Part shown: in pieces, positions 48,068 through 57,532 of the stretch
Position numbering within the stretch: position 1 is the first letter of the stretch
Layout: the number at the start of each line of letters is the position of its first letter
Assembly: GCF_024637375.1 (NCBI RefSeq)
Contig: NZ_JAGXFK010000036.1
Location: 1 to 64,000, forward strand
Direction of reading: 5' to 3'
Length of the DNA stretch: 64,000 bases
DNA from: Sediminimonas sp.
GTDB lineage: Bacteria; Pseudomonadota; Alphaproteobacteria; Rhodobacterales; Rhodobacteraceae
Translations under genes and position numbers: made by a program
Notes under the pieces: model-generated
The model's database searches: none
What the model was told of the DNA's origin: nothing
The model's input: the letters and a program-made list of their open reading frames with translations, nothing else

Positions 48068-48700
48068 CTACTCGTCATGGCCGGACAGGTGCTCGGCCTC
48101 CATCTGCGCCTGCGTCGCCACATCTAGTACCAGCGGCACCGCGACGGGTTGCGACGTGCCCGTGACCAGCGCCCGCCCGAACCCCCAGACCTGAAGGCAC
48201 AGCCTGAGACACAACACGGAGAACGCCACCGGCACCAGCAGCTTGGCCGGCCAGATCGGCAGCGCGATGTCCATCGAGCTGTCGCGGCTCCATAGCGGCG
48301 CGTTCCAGTCGAAGCTGCGGTCGAAATGCGCCCAACTGCCCCAGACCAGCAGCACCATCAGCGCCAGCACCAGCAGCGTGGTAAGCAGTTCCACCGCATA
48401 CAGAACCCGCCCCCTGAGCGCGCCGACGACGATATCCATGCGAATATGCCCGCCCTCGCGCTTGACATAGGACACGCCCATGAACGCGATCAGCGGCATC
48501 GCCTGTTCGATCCAGTCAACGTATCCCGGCAGCGGCCGGTCGAGGAAATTGCGCCCCCCAACCGACACCACCGCCAGCACCATCAGCCCGAACACCGCCA
48601 GCCCGCTGAGCAGGGCAAAGGCCCGTTCCAGCCGCAACAACGCGCGGTCGAGGCGGCTGAGCGCGCTGTCGTCGCTCAGAACCGAGGCGGCACCGGCCAT
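48068..48700 (-). CDS. dctQ: TRAP transporter small permease (DctQ type)
   Basis: This 210-residue protein has four predicted helices and the DctQ pattern FLDRPLPGYVDWIEQAMPLIAF. It joins the large permease in the inner membrane. It is the middle gene of the P-Q-M operon with short gaps (34 bp and 14 bp). Confidence 0.92.
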   Translation of the reverse strand: MAGAASVLSDDSALSRLDRALLRLERAFALLSGLAVFGLMVLAVVSVGGRNFLDRPLPGYVDWIEQAMPLIAFMGVSYVKREGGHIRMDIVVGALRGRVLYAVELLTTLLVLALMVLLVWGSWAHFDRSFDWNAPLWSRDSSMDIALPIWPAKLLVPVAFSVLCLRLCLQVWGFGRALVTGTSQPVAVPLVLDVATQAQMEAEHLSGHDE

Positions 48701-48734
48701 AGGGTGCTCCTTTCGCTGTGCCGGGCAGCCCCGG

Positions 48735-49763
48735 TCAGGACTCGCCTTTCAGCTCCGCCAGCTTGTCGGTCGCGAAGTCGTAAAGCTCCTGCGCCGGCAG
48801 GCCGCGCCCGGTATTCTCATCGATCCAGGTTTGCGCGGCGGGCGCGGCGACGGCGGCCTTGAACGCGGCCAGTTCGTCGTCGGAATAGGTGATCCGCTCG
48901 ATCCCGCGCTCGTCCAGCGCCGGGCCCCACCGGAACATCGTGTTGTTTTCATAGTTCGCGATGTAATGGTCGAGCGCCTCGTCGATCGAGCCCAGAAGCG
49001 CCTCGCGCTGCGCATCGGGCAGGCTTTCCAGCGCATCCGTGTTGGCCACGACGGGGCAGTTCACGGTGCCGGGGTTGAGGTTCGTGGTCCACCATTCCGC
49101 GTTCTCGATGGTGCCGAAGGCCATGTGTGCATGCGGCGCGAAGGCCACCGCCTTGACGACGCCCGAATCCAGCGCCTGGCGTACCTCGGTGGCCGACATC
49201 GACGTGGGCACCGCGCCCAATGCCGCCATCGCCGCGCCGATACCGCCGGTGGCGCGCACCGCCAGGCCTTCGAAATCGGCCAGCGTCTCGGGTTTGTCGC
49301 CCAGCCCGGCGATGTTGTATTGCGGCAGCGGCGAAGGCATCAGCAGCGTCGCATTCCAGCGCGCCAGATCCTTCTGCACGGCCGGGTGGTCGTAAAGCGC
49401 CATCGACAGCTTGCGCTCCTGCTCCAGCGTCTCGACGCCGAGGAAGGGAAGTTCCAGCACCGTGATCGAGGGGTTCTTGTCGCGGTGGTAGCCGGCGCAG
49501 AACTGCGCCATCTCGAAGGCGCCGATGCTGATCCCGTCGAGGTTCTCGCGGTTCTTGCTCAGCCCGCCATAGCTGATGTTGAGGGTGAACTCACCGTTCG
49601 TCTTCTCTTCGACCAGTTCGGCCAGCTTCTCGACCTGCTCGGTGAAGGCGCGGCGCTTGCCCCACAGCGAGACGTTCCATTCTGTCGCCATCGCCTCGGC
49701 CGCGAAGCCCAGACTCACCCCCGCCAGTACGGCGGTCGATAGGAATTTGTTCATCTTTTTCAT
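48735..49763 (-). CDS. dctP: TRAP transporter substrate-binding protein (DctP type)
   Basis: This 342-residue periplasmic binding protein has a signal peptide (FLSTAVLAGVSLGFAAEAMA) and the DctP fold. The conserved ligand Arg region is in FEGLAVRATGGIGAAM. Ligand is not clear; a carboxylate is likely for the family. GGGAGG precedes ATG 49763. Upstream, a motif shared with the putA promoter region suggests common control. Confidence 0.92.
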   Translation of the reverse strand: MKKMNKFLSTAVLAGVSLGFAAEAMATEWNVSLWGKRRAFTEQVEKLAELVEEKTNGEFTLNISYGGLSKNRENLDGISIGAFEMAQFCAGYHRDKNPSITVLELPFLGVETLEQERKLSMALYDHPAVQKDLARWNATLLMPSPLPQYNIAGLGDKPETLADFEGLAVRATGGIGAAMAALGAVPTSMSATEVRQALDSGVVKAVAFAPHAHMAFGTIENAEWWTTNLNPGTVNCPVVANTDALESLPDAQREALLGSIDEALDHYIANYENNTMFRWGPALDERGIERITYSDDELAAFKAAVAAPAAQTWIDENTGRGLPAQELYDFATDKLAELKGES

Positions 49764-49780
49764 AATGTCCTCCCGTTATG

Positions 49781-49795
49781 CGGTCATTTTTCCTG
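49781..49795 (-). promoter_or_regulatory. Shared 15-bp motif upstream of dctP
   Basis: CAGGAAAAATGACCG on the minus strand, 18 nt before the dctP start. It differs at one base from CAGGAAAAATGCCCG before putA (53498-53512). It is a candidate operator for the adjacent Lrp-type regulator. Confidence 0.5.
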
Positions 49796-49925
49796 ACCTG
49801 ACACACAACAGGCTAGCGCAGCCGCATGCGTCTGCCAACCCGCCAGGGCGGCAAAGTGGCCCCGCAAACAGGGCGCGCGGCTCGGTACGCACGGCCGGGA
49901 CAAACCGTACCGGTGGCGCCGCCGC

Positions 49926-52900
49926 TCAGGCGCCGGTGGCTTTTGCGTGGGCCTCGGATTCGGCGGCCAGCAGCGCGGCATTGCCGCCCGCGGCGGTGGT
50001 GTCGATGCAGATGTGCCGTTCCAGCCGGCAGCGCGCCGCCAAATCGCCCGGCCCGCAGGCCAGCCCGATCAGCGCGCCGTCGCGTCCCGCCAACGCCCGG
50101 CGCGCGGCGCGCATGTCGTCCGTGTCCGACCACAGCGCCACCACGTCCACGCCGCGCAGCGCCGACAAGTCGTCGCGCGCGAGGCAGCCATCAATCCCGG
50201 AATTGGCATCCACCCCCGGTGCCACGGCCAACGCGCGGCAGCCGTTGTCGCGCGCAATGCGCGCCTGTTCGACGGCGTCCTCGGCCGTGGGGCCAAGGCA
50301 CAGAACCGTGCCGCGCCCGATCACCGACAGCCGGTTCGATTCACCCGTGGGGCTGGGCAGGTCTTGCGCGCCGAGCGCGCGCACCGGCATGCCGGCCAGC
50401 CGGTCGAGCCGCGCCTGCACCTGCGCCACCGGCACCGCCGCGCCGGGGGCGGGAGCATGCGCGACACGCTCTTGCGCGGCAAAGCGCGGCACGTAGGCCG
50501 GCCCGCCCGCCTTGGGCCCGGTGCCCGAAAGCCCTTCCCCACCGAAGGGCTGGCTGCCGACGATGGCACCGATCTGGTTGCGGTTGACATAGGCGTTGCC
50601 GACCCGCAGGCGCGACGTCACCTGTTCGACCCGCCCGTCGATGCGGGTATGCAGACCGAAGGTCAGGCCGTAGCCGCTGGCGTTGACGGCATCGACCACC
50701 GCGTCGAGCCGGTCGGCGCGAAAGGTCGCCACGTGCAGCACCGGACCGAATATCTCGCGCTCGAGATCGGCGATGCCGTCAACGCGGATCACCGCGGGGC
50801 CGAAGAAATGCCCGCCGCCCGGCGCGTCGAGCCGTTTCATGAGCCGCCCCTCCTTCGCCGCCTGGTCCACGTAATCGGTGAAATCTGCCTTTGCGTCCTC
50901 GTCGATCAGCGGGCCGACATCGGTGGCAAACGACCACGGATCGCCCAGGCGCAGCTCGTCCATGGCACCGAAAAGCATCTTGAGAAAGCCGTCGGCAATG
51001 TCCTCTTGCAGATAGAGGCACCTGAGCGCCGAGCACCGCTGGCCGGCGGATTGGAAGCTCGACGCGATGATGTCGCGCACCGCCTGTTCGGGCAGCGCGG
51101 TGCTGTCCACTATCATCGCGTTCAGGCCGCCGGTTTCGGCGATCAGCAGCGCCTCGGGCGCCACGCCATCGGCCATGGTGCGGTTGATGCGCTGCGCCGT
51201 GGCGGTCGAGCCGGTAAAGCACACCCCGGCGACGCGCGCGTCGCCGGTCAGCGCCGCGCCCACATCGCGGCCATGGCCCGGTACCAGTTGCAGCGCCGTG
51301 CGCGGCACGCCGGCGTCAAGCATCAGTTGCACCGCACGGTGCGCCAGCAGCCCGGTGGGTTCGGCCGGTTTGGCCAGCACCGCGTTGCCGGCGGCCAGCG
51401 CCGCGGCAATCTGTCCGGTGAAGATGGCCAGCGGAAAGTTCCACGGCGATATGCAGCTTATCGTGCCGCGCGGGCCGGACGACAATTCCTGCCCGCGCGC
51501 GGCGTAGTAGCGCAGGAAATCCACCGCCTCGCGCAGCTCGGCCACCGCGTCCAGCGGCGTCTTGCCGGCCTCGCGCCCGAGGATCGCGAAAAGCTCGCCG
51601 AAGTTTTCCTCGTATAGGTCGGCCGCGCGGCCCAGCACCCGCGCGCGCTCCTCGGGTGGGGCCTGCCAGGGGCGGGCACCGGCCAGCGCCGCCTCGATGT
51701 CGTCGGGGGTGGCCAGCACCATATCGCCCACCGTGTCGGCGGTGTCAGAAGGGTTGGTGACCGCCAGCACCTCGCCGCCCGTAGCGTCGGTGGCCAGCAG
51801 CGGCCCGCCCGTCCAGCGGTAGGGGGCGGCGAACGGGGCGCGCGCGGCCTCGATGCGGGCGATGTCGCGCGGCTCGTGCAGATCGAACCCCTTCGAATTC
51901 GGCCGTTCCGGCGCGAACAGCTCGCACGGATCGACCACCGCGTCAGAGCGTCGCCCGCCCGGCCCGTCGAGCGCCTCGAACGGGTCGGCGGCGACGACCT
52001 CGGGCGGCACGTCCTCGTCGACGATCTGGTTGACGAAACTGCTGTTGGCGCCGTTTTCCAGCAGCCGTCGCACCAGGTAGGCCAGCAGATCGCGATGCGC
52101 GCCCACCGGCGCGTAGATGCGGCAGCGGGTGCCGGGTTCGCCCTTCATCACCACGTCATAGAGCGTCTCGCCCATGCCGTGGAGGCGCTGGAACTCGAAC
52201 ACCGACCGGTCCGGCGCCATTTCCAGCACCGCCGCAACGGTATGGGCGTTGTGGGTCGCGAACTGCGGGTAAATGCGGTCGGTCATGTCGAGCAGCTTGC
52301 GCGCACAGGCCAGGTAGGACACATCCGTCGCCGGCTTGCGGGTGAAGACCGGGAATACCTCCAGCCCCTCGACCTGGGCGCGCTTGATCTCGGTATCCCA
52401 GTAGGCGCCCTTGACCAGCCGCACCATGATGCGCCGATCCAGATCGGAGGCCAGCGCGTGCAGCCAGTCCAGCACCGGCGCGGCGCGGGTGCCGTAGGCC
52501 TGCACCACAACGCCGAAGCCGTCCCAGCCGGCGAGGCTGTCGTCGCGCAGAACCGCCTCGATCACGTCGAGCGACAGTTCCAGCCGGTCGGCCTCTTCGG
52601 CGTCGATGTTGAGCCCCATACCCGCATCGCGCGCCATCCTTGCCAGGTCCAGCGTGCGCGGCACCAGCTCGGCCATCACGCGATCGCGCTGGCCCTCCTC
52701 GTAGCGCGGGTGCAGGGCGCTGAGCTTGATCGAAATACCGGGGTTGTCACGGATATCGTCGGCGGTGCATTGCCCGGCCAGCCGGCGGATCGCGTCGGCA
52801 TAGGCGCGGTGATAGGTGGCCGCGTCCTCGGCGGTCAGCGCCGCCTCGCCCAGCATGTCATAGGAATAGCTGTAGCCCTGCGCGACGCGCCCCTTGCCGC

Positions 52901-53447
52901 GCTTGATCGCTTCGTCGATGTCGCGGCCCAGCACGAACTGGTGACCCATCTCGCGCATGGCGCGGCCGACGGCGGTGCGGATCACCGGCTCGCCCAACCG
53001 CTTGACCGCGCCGTGCAGCGTGGCGGCGATGCCGGGCGCTTCGTCCTCTTTCAGAACCTTGCCGGTCAGCATCAGCCCCCAGGTCGAGGCGTTAACCAGG
53101 CTCGACGACGACTTGCCCAAATGCGCCCCCCATTGCGAGGGGGCGATCTTGTCCTCGATCAGGTCGTCGATGGTTTCGCGGTCGGGCACGCGCAACAGCG
53201 CCTCGGCCAGGCACATCAGCGCGATGCCTTCCGACGTGGACAAGCCGTACTCAGCCAGGAACACCTCCATCAAGCCGAGCCTGCCCGAGCCGCGGATCGA
53301 CCGGACCAGCCCGATCGCGCGGCGATGCGCAGCGGCACGGCACGCGGCGTCGATTTCGGAATCGGCGCGCAAGTCGGCCAGGATCGCATCCTCGTCGCGG
53401 TGATGGGTGGCGCGGATCACATCGCGCAGGTCGGACAGTCGGGACAT
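49926..53447 (-). CDS. putA: Bifunctional proline dehydrogenase / P5C dehydrogenase
   Basis: This 1173-residue enzyme oxidises proline to glutamate. The N-terminal FAD proline dehydrogenase barrel (about 120-470) includes PGISIKLSALHPRYEEGQRD. The aldehyde dehydrogenase domain follows (about 550-980), with Cys805 in SAGQRCSALRC and Glu in IAETGGLNAM. The N-terminal DNA-binding helix domain of E. coli PutA is absent, so regulation falls to the divergent Lrp gene. I chose ATG 53447. A C-terminal domain (about 1000-1173) closes the substrate channel. Confidence 0.96.
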   Translation of the reverse strand: MSRLSDLRDVIRATHHRDEDAILADLRADSEIDAACRAAAHRRAIGLVRSIRGSGRLGLMEVFLAEYGLSTSEGIALMCLAEALLRVPDRETIDDLIEDKIAPSQWGAHLGKSSSSLVNASTWGLMLTGKVLKEDEAPGIAATLHGAVKRLGEPVIRTAVGRAMREMGHQFVLGRDIDEAIKRGKGRVAQGYSYSYDMLGEAALTAEDAATYHRAYADAIRRLAGQCTADDIRDNPGISIKLSALHPRYEEGQRDRVMAELVPRTLDLARMARDAGMGLNIDAEEADRLELSLDVIEAVLRDDSLAGWDGFGVVVQAYGTRAAPVLDWLHALASDLDRRIMVRLVKGAYWDTEIKRAQVEGLEVFPVFTRKPATDVSYLACARKLLDMTDRIYPQFATHNAHTVAAVLEMAPDRSVFEFQRLHGMGETLYDVVMKGEPGTRCRIYAPVGAHRDLLAYLVRRLLENGANSSFVNQIVDEDVPPEVVAADPFEALDGPGGRRSDAVVDPCELFAPERPNSKGFDLHEPRDIARIEAARAPFAAPYRWTGGPLLATDATGGEVLAVTNPSDTADTVGDMVLATPDDIEAALAGARPWQAPPEERARVLGRAADLYEENFGELFAILGREAGKTPLDAVAELREAVDFLRYYAARGQELSSGPRGTISCISPWNFPLAIFTGQIAAALAAGNAVLAKPAEPTGLLAHRAVQLMLDAGVPRTALQLVPGHGRDVGAALTGDARVAGVCFTGSTATAQRINRTMADGVAPEALLIAETGGLNAMIVDSTALPEQAVRDIIASSFQSAGQRCSALRCLYLQEDIADGFLKMLFGAMDELRLGDPWSFATDVGPLIDEDAKADFTDYVDQAAKEGRLMKRLDAPGGGHFFGPAVIRVDGIADLEREIFGPVLHVATFRADRLDAVVDAVNASGYGLTFGLHTRIDGRVEQVTSRLRVGNAYVNRNQIGAIVGSQPFGGEGLSGTGPKAGGPAYVPRFAAQERVAHAPAPGAAVPVAQVQARLDRLAGMPVRALGAQDLPSPTGESNRLSVIGRGTVLCLGPTAEDAVEQARIARDNGCRALAVAPGVDANSGIDGCLARDDLSALRGVDVVALWSDTDDMRAARRALAGRDGALIGLACGPGDLAARCRLERHICIDTTAAGGNAALLAAESEAHAKATGA

Positions 53448-53569
53448 CGGGCGCTCCTTGCAATGGCAGGTTTGGCCGGAGGATATCACACACATAACGG
53501 GCATTTTTCCTGTAGAATTGCCCAATGCAGTCACATATATGGTATTGATCGCATATCACGAGGAATCGG
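53448..53569. promoter_or_regulatory. Divergent putA/putR promoter region
   Basis: The 122-bp AT-richer gap between divergent putA and the Lrp-type gene holds CAGGAAAAATGCCCG (53512-53498 on the minus strand) and short palindromic pieces such as ACATATATGG. Lrp-type regulators commonly bind between themselves and their target. A near-identical motif stands upstream of the TRAP operon. Confidence 0.6.
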
Positions 53570-54040
53570 ATGTCAGATCGCGACGAAAAAGACCCAATCG
53601 ACCGTATCGACCGCAAGATCCTGCGCGCGCTCAGCACCGACGGGCGCATCGCGGTCACCGACCTGGCCAGGCGGGTGGGCCTGTCGAAAAGTCCCTGCCA
53701 GGTGCGAATGAAGCGATTGCAGGAACGCGGCTATATTCAGGGCTTTCGCGCGGTCCTCAACCCCGAGAAGCTGGGCCTTGATCACGTCACCTTCGTCGAG
53801 GTGCGACTGACCGACACCACCGAAACCGCCCTGGCCGATTTCAACCGCGCGGTGATGGAGGTGCCCGAGATCGAGCAATGCCACATGATCGCCGGTTCGT
53901 TCGACTACCTGCTGAAAATTCGCACCCCCGACATCCATGCCTACCGCCAGACGCTGGGCGAGGCGATTTCGAACCTGCCGCATGTGGGCTCGACCTCGAC
54001 CCATGTGTCGATGCAGGCGGTCAAGGACAGCGCCTTCTGA
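53570..54040 (+). CDS. putR: Lrp/AsnC-type regulator, probable PutR
   Basis: This 156-residue protein has an N-terminal HTH (RIAVTDLARRVGLSKSPCQV) and C-terminal RAM ligand domain (residues about 70-150). Divergence from putA in alphaproteobacteria marks PutR, the proline-responsive activator of putA. GAGG lies nine bases before ATG 53570. Ligand is inferred from context. Confidence 0.88.
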   Translation: MSDRDEKDPIDRIDRKILRALSTDGRIAVTDLARRVGLSKSPCQVRMKRLQERGYIQGFRAVLNPEKLGLDHVTFVEVRLTDTTETALADFNRAVMEVPEIEQCHMIAGSFDYLLKIRTPDIHAYRQTLGEAISNLPHVGSTSTHVSMQAVKDSAF

Positions 54041-54045
54041 GCCAA

Positions 54046-55173
54046 TCAGCGTAGGACGCCGTGGGCGCGCAGCGCGTCGATGGCATCGGCCTCAAGACCC
54101 ATCTCATGCAGGATCGCCGCGCCGTCGGCACCGGGCGCGGATGGCGGGCGCGGCGCCTCGGGCGGCGTGCGATCAAAGCGCGGCGCGGGCGCGGCCTGCA
54201 TCACGCCATCCACACGGGTAAAGGTGCCGCGCGCGGCGTTGTGGGGGTGGTGTTCGACCTCGTCCCAACCCAGCACCGGCGCCACGCAGGCATCCGAGCC
54301 TTCGAATATCTCCATCCATTGGTCGCGGGTCTTGCGGGCGAAAACCTGCGCGTAAAGCGCGCGGCGCTCGGGCCAGGTGGCGCGCTCGTACTGGTCGGCC
54401 ATGTGCGCGGGCGGCAACCCGGCCAGGCGCACCAGTTCGGCGAAGAACTGCGGCTCCAGCGGGCCGACGGAAATCGCGCGCCCGTCGCTGGTCTCGTAGC
54501 AGCGGTAGAATGGCGCGCCCCCGTCCAGCAGGTTGGATTCGCGCGACTGGCCCCAGTCGCCGCGTGCCAGCCATTGGTGTAGCAGCCCCATCATCGCCGG
54601 CACGCCGTCCACCATCGCCGCATCGACGACCTGCCCCTGCCCCGAGCGGCCCCGCTCGAACAGCGCCGACAGCACGCCAAGCAGCAAAAACATTGCTCCG
54701 CCGCCATAATCCGCCACCAAGTTGAGCGGCGGCGTCGGCACATCGTCGGCCCGCCCCATGGCCCCCAGTGCCCCCGACAGCGACAGGTAGTTCAGGTCGT
54801 GCCCGGCGGTCATCGCCAGCGGACCGTCCTGCCCCCAACCCGTCATACGACCGAGCACCAGGCCGGGGTTGTCGGCGTGGCATTCATCGGGGCCCAGCCC
54901 CAGCTTTTCCATCACGCCGGGGCGAAAGCCCTCGATCAGCACATCGGCGCGCGCGATCAGCCGCCGCGCGATGGCCAACCCCTCATCGTCCTTGAGGTCG
55001 AGCGCCACCGACCGCTTGCCGCGCCGGTTGATGTCGGTGGGGTCGGCGTCAGCAGAGGCGCGGTCGATCACCACCACCTCGGCGCCCAGGTCGGCCAGCA
55101 ACTGTCCGGCCAGCGGGCATGGCCCCAGACCTGCCATTTCGACAACCTTCAAGCCCTGCAACGGCCCTGCCAT
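54046..55173 (-). CDS. CaiB/BaiF family CoA-transferase (alpha-methylacyl-CoA racemase-like)
   Basis: This 375-residue family III CoA-transferase has VVEMAGLGPCPLAGQLLADL at the start and NRRGKRSVALDLKDDEGLAI with GRMTGWGQDGP later, as in AMACR. Asp in VVDAAMVDG is typical of the racemase branch. It is probably needed in branched-chain acyl-CoA turnover. I chose ATG 55173. It ends 5 bp after the convergent putR gene. Confidence 0.88.
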   Translation of the reverse strand: MAGPLQGLKVVEMAGLGPCPLAGQLLADLGAEVVVIDRASADADPTDINRRGKRSVALDLKDDEGLAIARRLIARADVLIEGFRPGVMEKLGLGPDECHADNPGLVLGRMTGWGQDGPLAMTAGHDLNYLSLSGALGAMGRADDVPTPPLNLVADYGGGAMFLLLGVLSALFERGRSGQGQVVDAAMVDGVPAMMGLLHQWLARGDWGQSRESNLLDGGAPFYRCYETSDGRAISVGPLEPQFFAELVRLAGLPPAHMADQYERATWPERRALYAQVFARKTRDQWMEIFEGSDACVAPVLGWDEVEHHPHNAARGTFTRVDGVMQAAPAPRFDRTPPEAPRPPSAPGADGAAILHEMGLEADAIDALRAHGVLR

Positions 55174-55340
55174 AAGTTGCGCCCCCTCCTTTGTCTCCGA
55201 TTCCGTAAGAGTTACAGCCCTTTGCGGCGATGCCAAGCCGAAAAGCCGCTGCGCGGGGCGCGATATCGCGCCGGCCGTGGTTGGCGCCCGGCGGCACTAT
55301 GCGCTAAGCCGATGCGAACGACGCCATGCAAGGGACTTCG

Positions 55341-57527
55341 ATGCAACCGCAAACGCCACTGACCCGCGACCTCGTCCTGATCGGCGGCGGCCACACCCAT
55401 GCGCTGGTACTGCGCCGCTGGGGCATGGCGCCGTTGCCCGGGGCGCGGCTGACGCTGATCAACCCCGGCCCGACGGCGCCCTATTCGGGGATGCTGCCGG
55501 GCCATATCGCCGGGCATTACACGCGGCAGGAGTTGGAAATCGACCTGGTGCGCCTGGCCCGCTTTGCCGGCGCGCGGCTGATCACGGCGCACGCCAACGG
55601 GATCGACCCGCAGGCAGGCCGCATCACCACCGACGACGGGCGCGAGATCGGCTATGATCTGGCCTCGATCGATATCGGCATCACCGCGCGGATGTCGCAA
55701 CTGCCGGGCTTTGCCGACCACGCGATCCCGGCCAAGCCGCTCGACACGTACGCAGTTGCGTGGCGTGATTTCCTGGACCGGCTCGATGCGGGCAAGGTAT
55801 CGGCACAGGTGGCGGTGATCGGCGCCGGCGTGGCGGGGGTCGAATTGTCGATGGCGATGGCGCACGCCATGCGCACACGCGGCGCCGATCCGCGCGTCAC
55901 GCTGATCGAACGCGGGCCGGGCCTGAGCGGTGTGCCGCCCCGCGCCGAGGCCCGGCTGCGCCGCGCCCTCGACGCCAACGGCGTGACCCTGATGACCGGC
56001 GCGCAGGTGCGACGTGTCACGGAAAGCAGCGTCGAGCTGGCCGAGGGCGCGCCGGTGCCCGCCGCATTCACCGTGGGCGCCGCCGGGGCCTTCGCGCATG
56101 ACTGGCTGGCGCAGACCCCGCTGCCGCTCGAGGACGGCTTTATCCGCGTCGACCGTTGCCTGCGCGTCGAGGGCCATGACACCCTGTTCGCGGTGGGTGA
56201 TTGCGCCCACATGACCCACACGCCACGGCCCAAGGCCGGTGTATTCGCGGTGCGCGCCGCGCCCGTGCTGTATCAAAACCTGCGCGGCACGCTGACGGGG
56301 CGGCGCCTGCGCCCGTTCCGCCCGCAAGGCGATTACCTCAAGCTGATCTCGCTGGGCGGCAAGTCGGCGATGGCCGAGAAATGGGGCAGGCCGGTGGCGG
56401 GCCCGCTTCTATGGCACTGGAAGGACCGGATCGACCGGGGCTTCATGGAAAAGTTCCGCCAGTTGCCACGCATGACCGCCCCCGCGCAGCCCGCGCCGCT
56501 GGCCGTGCCGGGGGCAGAGGATGACGCGGACGCGGGCAAGCCGCTCTGCGCCGGCTGCGGTGCCAAGGTGGGGGCCGAGCGGCTTGCCGGGGTGCTGTCG
56601 GCGCTGCCGGCGCCGGGGCGCGCCGACGTTCTGTCGCGGCCCGGCGACGACGCGGCGGTGCTGGACATGGGCGGCGGGCGGCGTCAGGTCATCACCACCG
56701 ACCACCTGCGCGCCTTCACCGAAGACCCGTGGCTGATGGCCCGCATCGCCGCCGTCCACGCGCTTGGCGATATCTGGGCCATGGGCGCGGCGCCGCAGGC
56801 GGCGCTGGCCAGCGTGACGCTGCCGCGCATGTCCGGGCCGCTGCAATCGCGCACCATGGCCGAGATCATGACCGCCGCGGCCGACGTCTTCACCGCCGAA
56901 GGGGCCGAGATCGTCGGCGGCCATTCGACCATGGGCGCCGAGATGGTACTGGGCTTCACCGTCACCGGCCTGTGCGACGGCGCGCCGATCACGATTGCCG
57001 GCGCGCGGCCCGGCGATGCGCTGATCCTGACGCGCCCCATCGGCAGCGGCACGTTGTTGGCCGCCGACATGGCCGGCGCCGCCGACGGGCGCCACATTGC
57101 CGCGCTGCTGGTGCAGATGGCGCAGCCGCAGGGCACCGCGGCGCGGCAGTTGACGGGTGCGCACGCGATGACCGATGTCACCGGATTCGGCCTGGCCGGG
57201 CACCTGTGGGCGATCGCGCGCGCCTCGGGCGTGGGCGCCGAGATCGACCTCGACGCGGTGCCGTTTTACGATGGCGCGCTGGAGATGGCCGCGGCCGGGC
57301 ACCGCTCGACGCTTTATCCCGATAACGCGGCAGCGGCGCCGGTGGCGGGCGCGACAGGCCCGCGCGCGGCGCTCTTGCACGACCCGCAGACCGCCGGCGG
57401 CTTGCTGGCCGCGGTCGCCGCCGAAGATGCGCCGGGCGTGCTGGCGGCGCTGCACACGGGCGGCGTGCCGGCGGTACGCATCGGCACCGTCACCGAGGGG
57501 CCACCGCACCTGCGCTGCGCTGGCTGA
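55341..57527 (+). CDS. selD: Fused NADH-dehydrogenase-like / selenide, water dikinase
   Basis: This 728-residue fusion has residues about 8-370 as a pyridine-nucleotide disulfide-type flavoprotein (LVLIGGGHTHALVLRRWG; AVGDCAHM), which may reduce selenium compounds. Residues about 395-728 form SelD, making selenophosphate from selenide and ATP, with LCAGCGAKVG (Cys403 and Cys406, the latter in the catalytic position; Cys not Sec), and ALGDIWAMGA and VGGHSTMGAE. ATG 55341 with AAGGGA before it is preferred over 55326. It is convergent with mnmH. Confidence 0.92.
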   Translation: MQPQTPLTRDLVLIGGGHTHALVLRRWGMAPLPGARLTLINPGPTAPYSGMLPGHIAGHYTRQELEIDLVRLARFAGARLITAHANGIDPQAGRITTDDGREIGYDLASIDIGITARMSQLPGFADHAIPAKPLDTYAVAWRDFLDRLDAGKVSAQVAVIGAGVAGVELSMAMAHAMRTRGADPRVTLIERGPGLSGVPPRAEARLRRALDANGVTLMTGAQVRRVTESSVELAEGAPVPAAFTVGAAGAFAHDWLAQTPLPLEDGFIRVDRCLRVEGHDTLFAVGDCAHMTHTPRPKAGVFAVRAAPVLYQNLRGTLTGRRLRPFRPQGDYLKLISLGGKSAMAEKWGRPVAGPLLWHWKDRIDRGFMEKFRQLPRMTAPAQPAPLAVPGAEDDADAGKPLCAGCGAKVGAERLAGVLSALPAPGRADVLSRPGDDAAVLDMGGGRRQVITTDHLRAFTEDPWLMARIAAVHALGDIWAMGAAPQAALASVTLPRMSGPLQSRTMAEIMTAAADVFTAEGAEIVGGHSTMGAEMVLGFTVTGLCDGAPITIAGARPGDALILTRPIGSGTLLAADMAGAADGRHIAALLVQMAQPQGTAARQLTGAHAMTDVTGFGLAGHLWAIARASGVGAEIDLDAVPFYDGALEMAAAGHRSTLYPDNAAAAPVAGATGPRAALLHDPQTAGGLLAAVAAEDAPGVLAALHTGGVPAVRIGTVTEGPPHLRCAG

Positions 57528-57532
57528 GCGGT

